Shown here in pieces: positions 7,041 to 10,300 of a DNA stretch of 10,300 nucleotides (position 1 is the stretch's first letter; the number at the start of each line of letters is the position of its first letter). The notes below the pieces were generated by a model. That model ran no database searches, was not told the DNA's origin, and saw only the letters and a list, made by a program, of their open reading frames with translations. The position numbers and the translations under genes are program-made. The DNA comes from an uncultured bacterium (GTDB lineage Bacteria > Verrucomicrobiota > Kiritimatiellia > RFP12 > UBA1067): the NCBI GenBank assembly GCA_902773475.1, contig CACYEO010000044.1:1-10300 (forward strand), read 5' to 3'.

Positions 7041-7055
7041 GGCGGGAATCCCGCC
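7041..7055. promoter_or_regulatory. 15-base perfect palindrome, candidate operator
   Basis: GGCGGGAATCCCGCC has two 7-base arms around a single central A, the layout expected for a site bound by a dimeric regulator. It covers the -35 region of the ilvA promoter (about -29 to -43 from the predicted start) and lies some 65-80 bases upstream of the yej start. No regulator is encoded nearby. In such GC-rich DNA chance cannot be excluded. Confidence 0.4.
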
Positions 7056-7066
7056 GCGAGCGCGCA

Positions 7067-7077
7067 TTTGCTATACT
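7067..7077 (+). promoter_or_regulatory. Extended -10 promoter of ilvA
   Basis: TTTGCTATACT holds an extended -10 element (TG at 7069-7070, one base, TATACT at 7072-7077). Only 7 bases separate it from the ATG at 7085, so transcription should start at about 7084 and the mRNA would be essentially leaderless. There is no clear -35 hexamer and no room for a Shine-Dalgarno site. The motif mirrors that of the divergent yej promoter. Confidence 0.72.
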
Positions 7078-7084
7078 TCCGCCC

Positions 7085-8635
7085 ATGAAAAAAGATTCGA
7101 GGAACGGAGAACTGCTCGGCGCGCACCTGCGCAGGGTCTTGAACGCGAAAGTATACGACGTTGCGTCGGAGACGCCGCTTGAAAAGGCGGAAGCCCTGTC
7201 CGCGCGCACGGGGTGCGACATCTGGCTGAAACGCGAGGATCTCCAGCCCGTCCATTCATTCAAGCTGCGCGGCGCGTACAACAAGATGTCGCGCCTGCCG
7301 CGCGAAGTCCTCGCCCGCGGCGTGCTCGCCGCGAGCGCCGGCAACCACGCCCAGGGCGTGGCCCTCGCCGCCAGGAAGCTCGGCTGCAAGGCGACCATAG
7401 TGATGCCCGTCACCACGCCTGAAATCAAAGTGGCCGCGGTGCGCGCGCTCGGCGCCGAAATCGTGCAGGCCGGCGACAGTTATTCGGACTGCGCGGTCGA
7501 GGCCGCGCGTCTCGAGCGCGAATCGGGCCTCTGCTTCATCCCGCCGTACGACGACCTCGACGTGATCGCCGGGCAGGGGACGCTCGCGCTCGAGATCCTG
7601 CGCCAGCGCACGGATCCGGTGGACGCGGTGTTCGTGCAGGTGGGCGGCGGCGGGCTCGCCGCAGGCGTCGCCGCGCTGGTCAAGGCCGTGCGCCCGGAAA
7701 TCAAGGTGTTCGGGGTGGAGCCCGAGGACAGCGACTGCATGCGCAGGTCGATCGAGGCCGGCCGCCGCGTGGAGATGGCGGACGTGGGGCTGTTCGCGGA
7801 CGGCGTCGCCGTGAAGAAGCCGGGCAGGATCACTTTCGATTTCTGCCGCAGATTCCTCGACGGGATCGTCCTCGTTTCCACCGACGAAACGTGCGCCGCG
7901 ATAAAAGACGGCTTCGAGGCGACGCGCGCCGTGTTCGAGCCGGCCGGCGCTCTCGCCGTGGCCGCCGCCAAGAAATACGCCGCGCGCAAGGGCCGCAGAG
8001 GCCGCGAAACGTACGTGTGCATAGTCTCCGGCGCGAACATGAATTTCGACCGCATCCGCTTCGTGTCGGAGCAGACGGAGATCGGCGAAGGCCGCGAGGC
8101 GGTTTTCGACTGCGAAATCCCCGAGCGGCCCGGCGCGTTCAAGAGTTTCATCGCCGCGATAGGCGGGCGCAACATAACGGAGTTCAACTACCGCAGATCG
8201 TCCGCCGACAGGGCGCACGTCTTCGTGGGGATGGCGGTGCGCGACCGCGCCGAGGCTTCCGCGGCCGCCGCCGCCCTGCGCAAAAAAGGGATTCCGTCCA
8301 TCGACCTGTCCGACGACAAGGTCGCCAAGGAGCACATCCGCTTCATGGTGGGCGGCTGCGCGGGCGACATACGCGGCGAGCGCGTCTTCGCGTTCCGCTT
8401 CCCGGAACGGCCGGGCGCGCTGCGCGACTTCCTGGACCACATCGCGGGGCGCTGGGACATAACGCTCTTCCACTACCGCAGCCACGGTTCGGACCAGGGG
8501 CGCGTCTTGTGCGGCTTCTCCGTGCCGGAGAAGGATCGCAAGGCGTTCGACTCCGTCCTTTCGGAGATAGGCTATCTCCGCCGCGAAGTCACCGAAGATC
8601 CTGCATACCGCCATTTCCTCGGCGGCAAAGCGTGA
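7085..8635 (+). CDS. ilvA: Threonine ammonia-lyase, biosynthetic, allosteric
   Basis: The 516-residue, PLP-dependent threonine deaminase converts threonine to 2-oxobutanoate and ammonia, the first step of isoleucine synthesis in the cytoplasm. The PLP lysine is K60 in HSFKLRGAYNKM. ASAGNHAQG (83-91), the phosphate-binding GGGGLAAG (187-194) and SGANMN (315-320) complete the fold-type II site. Two ACT-like regulatory domains follow at about 338-415 (FDCEIPERPGAFKSFI, NITEFNYRR) and 432-508 (FRFPERPGALRDFL, DITLFHYRSHG). The length and double regulatory domain match E. coli IlvA (514 residues), which is feedback-inhibited by isoleucine and relieved by valine. The ATG at 7085 is chosen because the family N-terminus fits and the -10 element lies just upstream; the frame is open further upstream but would overlap yejB. 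It is probably cotranscribed with the next gene. Confidence 0.96.
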   Translation: MKKDSRNGELLGAHLRRVLNAKVYDVASETPLEKAEALSARTGCDIWLKREDLQPVHSFKLRGAYNKMSRLPREVLARGVLAASAGNHAQGVALAARKLGCKATIVMPVTTPEIKVAAVRALGAEIVQAGDSYSDCAVEAARLERESGLCFIPPYDDLDVIAGQGTLALEILRQRTDPVDAVFVQVGGGGLAAGVAALVKAVRPEIKVFGVEPEDSDCMRRSIEAGRRVEMADVGLFADGVAVKKPGRITFDFCRRFLDGIVLVSTDETCAAIKDGFEATRAVFEPAGALAVAAAKKYAARKGRRGRETYVCIVSGANMNFDRIRFVSEQTEIGEGREAVFDCEIPERPGAFKSFIAAIGGRNITEFNYRRSSADRAHVFVGMAVRDRAEASAAAAALRKKGIPSIDLSDDKVAKEHIRFMVGGCAGDIRGERVFAFRFPERPGALRDFLDHIAGRWDITLFHYRSHGSDQGRVLCGFSVPEKDRKAFDSVLSEIGYLRREVTEDPAYRHFLGGKA

Positions 8636-8651
8636 AACGCCGGGCGGGTCC

Positions 8652-10300
8652 ATGAAGATACTTCTCGGTGGCATACCGCTGGGCTGCGACAACATCGGCG
8701 ACGAGGCGATCGTCGCCTGCGTCGTACGGATGCTGAAGGAGACGCTTCCGGGCGTGGAGCTGACGGTCGCGACCGCTGACGCGGCGACGGCGGATCTTCT
8801 GGACGTCGCCGTCGTGCCGCCGTTCGGGTTCGCAGGCTGCCCCGCCGCCGGCTTCGCGGAGGAAGTCCGCCGTCACGATGCGTATATATGGTGCGGCGCC
8901 ACCGGGCTTTCGGACTACCCGCACGTCGCGCTGGGTCTGCTGGAGGCCGCCTGCGATGCAGGGGTTCCCGCGTATATATGGGGCGTTGGGATGGACGACG
9001 AGCTCAACCCCGTTTTCTTCAAGGCGCACGGGAAGAAGCGCTTACTTCTGAAGGCGACGGGGCTTCTCGGATGGTACGAACGCCGCCTCCGCGCGCGCCT
9101 CGCGCGGCGCATCGCGGCCGTACTGCCGCGCTGCCGCGGCGTGTGGCTGCGCGATCCGCAAAGCGCGGCGATGCTCGCGAGAACCGGATTCCCGGGCGCG
9201 GATGTCGGCGCGGACACGGCGATTCTGCTGCGGCCGCGCGGGCTGCCGGAAGTCCCGGCGGAGAAAATACTCGGACTTTGCATATCCACGCAGCGCCAGG
9301 TGAAAGACCTCGACGGCGTGAAACGCGCGATCGCCGCGGTGGAATCCTCGGGCGCGCGCGTTCTCGGCATACCCATGAACCCGCGCACCGACCGCGCGCT
9401 CATGGAAAGCCTCGGCGTGGAATGCATCAAAGGGACTTCGCCCGAGGCCGTGCTTGAGGCCGCGTCGCGCTGCCGCGCGGTTCTTTCAAGCCGCCTGCAT
9501 CTGCTCATACTCGCCGCAAACGCCGGAACGCAGGTTATGGGCGTGGCGCGCGGATCGAAGGTGGCGAACTGGCTGGCGAATTTCGGGAAAGAGCCGGAAG
9601 GCTCGGTGGACGGGTGCGACTGGGACCGCACGGCGAAGCGTGCGATCGCCGCGCTCGATTCGCGCGGGGACTGGGACGCCGTGCGCAAGGCGGCGTATGA
9701 CGCGCTGGACGCGAGGCTTGCGAAGGCGCGCGCCGCCCTCGCCGCCCGGTTGAAAGACGAACCGCCGCCCGGCTGGCCGCGCGTGAGCGTCCTCGTCAGG
9801 GCGCACAACGACGAGCAGCTGATCGGCCGCACGCTGAAGGGAATTTTCGCGCAATATCCGCCGCCGTTCGAGGTGATCGTGTGCGACGACGCTTCGACCG
9901 ACCGCACGCGCGAGATCGCCGCAAAGTTTCCTGTGAAATTCTTCGAGCGTCCCGCCGGGCCGTACAAGCCGGGGCGCACTCTCAACGCGCTTGTCCGCGA
10001 AGCGAAAGGCGACATCGTAGTCTTCAACAATTCCGATTCCGTTCCGTGCGATCCGCATTGGCTCGCGGAATTGCTTAAACCTCTGGTAGGGGGCGACCGC
10101 CGGGCGCCCCGCGTTTTCGCGTTCGCGAACCAATTGCCGCGCCCGGATGCGCAGGCGCTCGTGAGGAAAGACAACTTGCGCGCTTTCGGCGACGGGAAAG
10201 TGCAATCGACATGGCGGTTCTTCTTCTCGCTTGCGAGTTCCGCAACTTGGAGGCAGGATTTCGTGGACGTTCCGTTCGACGAGGAAATACAGTATTCCGA
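8652..10300 (+). CDS. Polysaccharide pyruvyl transferase fused to family-2 glycosyltransferase (partial)
   Basis: The frame is open from ATG 8652 to the right edge (549 residues visible, no stop). Residues 1 to about 330 form a polysaccharide pyruvyl transferase domain of the CsaB/WcaK kind: GGIPLGCDNIGDEAIVA near the N-terminus, YIWCGATGLSDYP (78-90), AYIWGVGMDD (107-116) and SSRLHLLILAANAG (279-292), in which R281 and H283 match the conserved Arg-Leu-His. These enzymes move pyruvate from PEP to a sugar as a ketal. After an Ala/Arg-rich helix and a PPPGWP linker (350-376), a GT-A glycosyltransferase domain begins: VSVLVRAHNDEQLIGRTL (378 on), VIVCDDASTDRTREIA (D412-D413) and FNNSDSVP (458-465). 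The last gives an N-x-D version of the DxD metal motif. A surface polysaccharide role is inferred. It starts 16 bases after ilvA with only a weak GGGCGGG site. Confidence 0.88.
   Translation, partial: MKILLGGIPLGCDNIGDEAIVACVVRMLKETLPGVELTVATADAATADLLDVAVVPPFGFAGCPAAGFAEEVRRHDAYIWCGATGLSDYPHVALGLLEAACDAGVPAYIWGVGMDDELNPVFFKAHGKKRLLLKATGLLGWYERRLRARLARRIAAVLPRCRGVWLRDPQSAAMLARTGFPGADVGADTAILLRPRGLPEVPAEKILGLCISTQRQVKDLDGVKRAIAAVESSGARVLGIPMNPRTDRALMESLGVECIKGTSPEAVLEAASRCRAVLSSRLHLLILAANAGTQVMGVARGSKVANWLANFGKEPEGSVDGCDWDRTAKRAIAALDSRGDWDAVRKAAYDALDARLAKARAALAARLKDEPPPGWPRVSVLVRAHNDEQLIGRTLKGIFAQYPPPFEVIVCDDASTDRTREIAAKFPVKFFERPAGPYKPGRTLNALVREAKGDIVVFNNSDSVPCDPHWLAELLKPLVGGDRRAPRVFAFANQLPRPDAQALVRKDNLRAFGDGKVQSTWRFFFSLASSATWRQDFVDVPFDEEIQYS

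Noticed and set aside
6975..7067. In-frame N-terminal extension of yejB starting at 7067
   Set aside because: It covers the intergenic promoter region and places 31 non-family residues before the TM1 start typical of YejB.
6950..7084. In-frame N-terminal extension of ilvA starting at 6950
   Set aside because: It would overlap the divergent yejB start and both promoters, is Arg-rich with no family match, and IlvA homology begins after ATG 7085.
8880..8981. Exact 12-base direct repeat GCGTATATATGG at 8880-8891 and 8970-8981
   Set aside because: Both copies encode Ala-Tyr-Ile-Trp in consecutive core strands of the pyruvyl transferase domain, so the repeat is explained by coding sequence.
7256..10174. 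Minus-strand open frames opposite ilvA (7256-8695) and the glycosyltransferase fusion (8915-10174)
   Set aside because: These are composition-driven shadow frames; the plus strand carries intact IlvA, pyruvyl transferase and GT2 motifs throughout.

Overview
The window is a GC-rich bacterial segment that is almost fully coding. It holds two divergent transcription units separated by a 110-base promoter region (6975-7084). The lineage cannot be fixed from the sequence. The high GC, the frequent ATA codons despite that GC, the AT-rich promoter islets placed directly against start codons, and a YejE-type permease with a large extra-cytoplasmic insert would fit a PVC-group bacterium (Verrucomicrobiota, Kiritimatiellota or Lentisphaerota). 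That is a guess, not a demonstrated assignment.

Leftward unit (minus strand, 6974 down to 61). Seven genes are packed with gaps of 13, 6, 50, 13, 0 and 1 bases, so they probably form one operon. The order is: a YejB-type permease; a YejE-type permease with about 195 extra residues in its first external loop; an OppD/DppD-type ATPase; a UDP-glucuronate 4-epimerase-like sugar-nucleotide epimerase; a phosphoglycolate-phosphatase-like HAD hydrolase; a YcbL-type metallo-beta-lactamase-fold hydrolase (glyoxalase II-like); and a COG0731-type radical SAM protein with a C-terminal helix-turn-helix-like tail. The first three form most of a peptide or oligopeptide importer. No binding protein (YejA) and no second ATPase (OppF/DppF) lies here, so the missing parts must be elsewhere or replaced. 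The four downstream genes look like housekeeping or sugar and metabolite-repair enzymes; no single pathway linking them to the importer can be read from the sequence.

Rightward unit (plus strand, 7085 to the right edge). A biosynthetic, allosteric threonine deaminase (ilvA, two C-terminal ACT-like domains) is followed after 16 bases by an open frame that runs off the window. That frame encodes a polysaccharide pyruvyl transferase domain fused to a family-2 glycosyltransferase, a plausible cell-surface polysaccharide enzyme.

The most interesting non-coding feature is the intergenic region. Both divergent units have an extended -10 element of the same form (TTTG-n-TATAnT), placed so that the predicted transcript starts 1-3 bases before the ATG. 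The mRNAs of yejB and ilvA would therefore be leaderless, whereas several genes inside the operon have good Shine-Dalgarno sites. A perfect 15-base palindrome lies in the -35 region of ilvA and is a candidate operator. I see no rRNA, tRNA, CRISPR array, insertion sequence or phage gene, and no clearly new multi-gene system.
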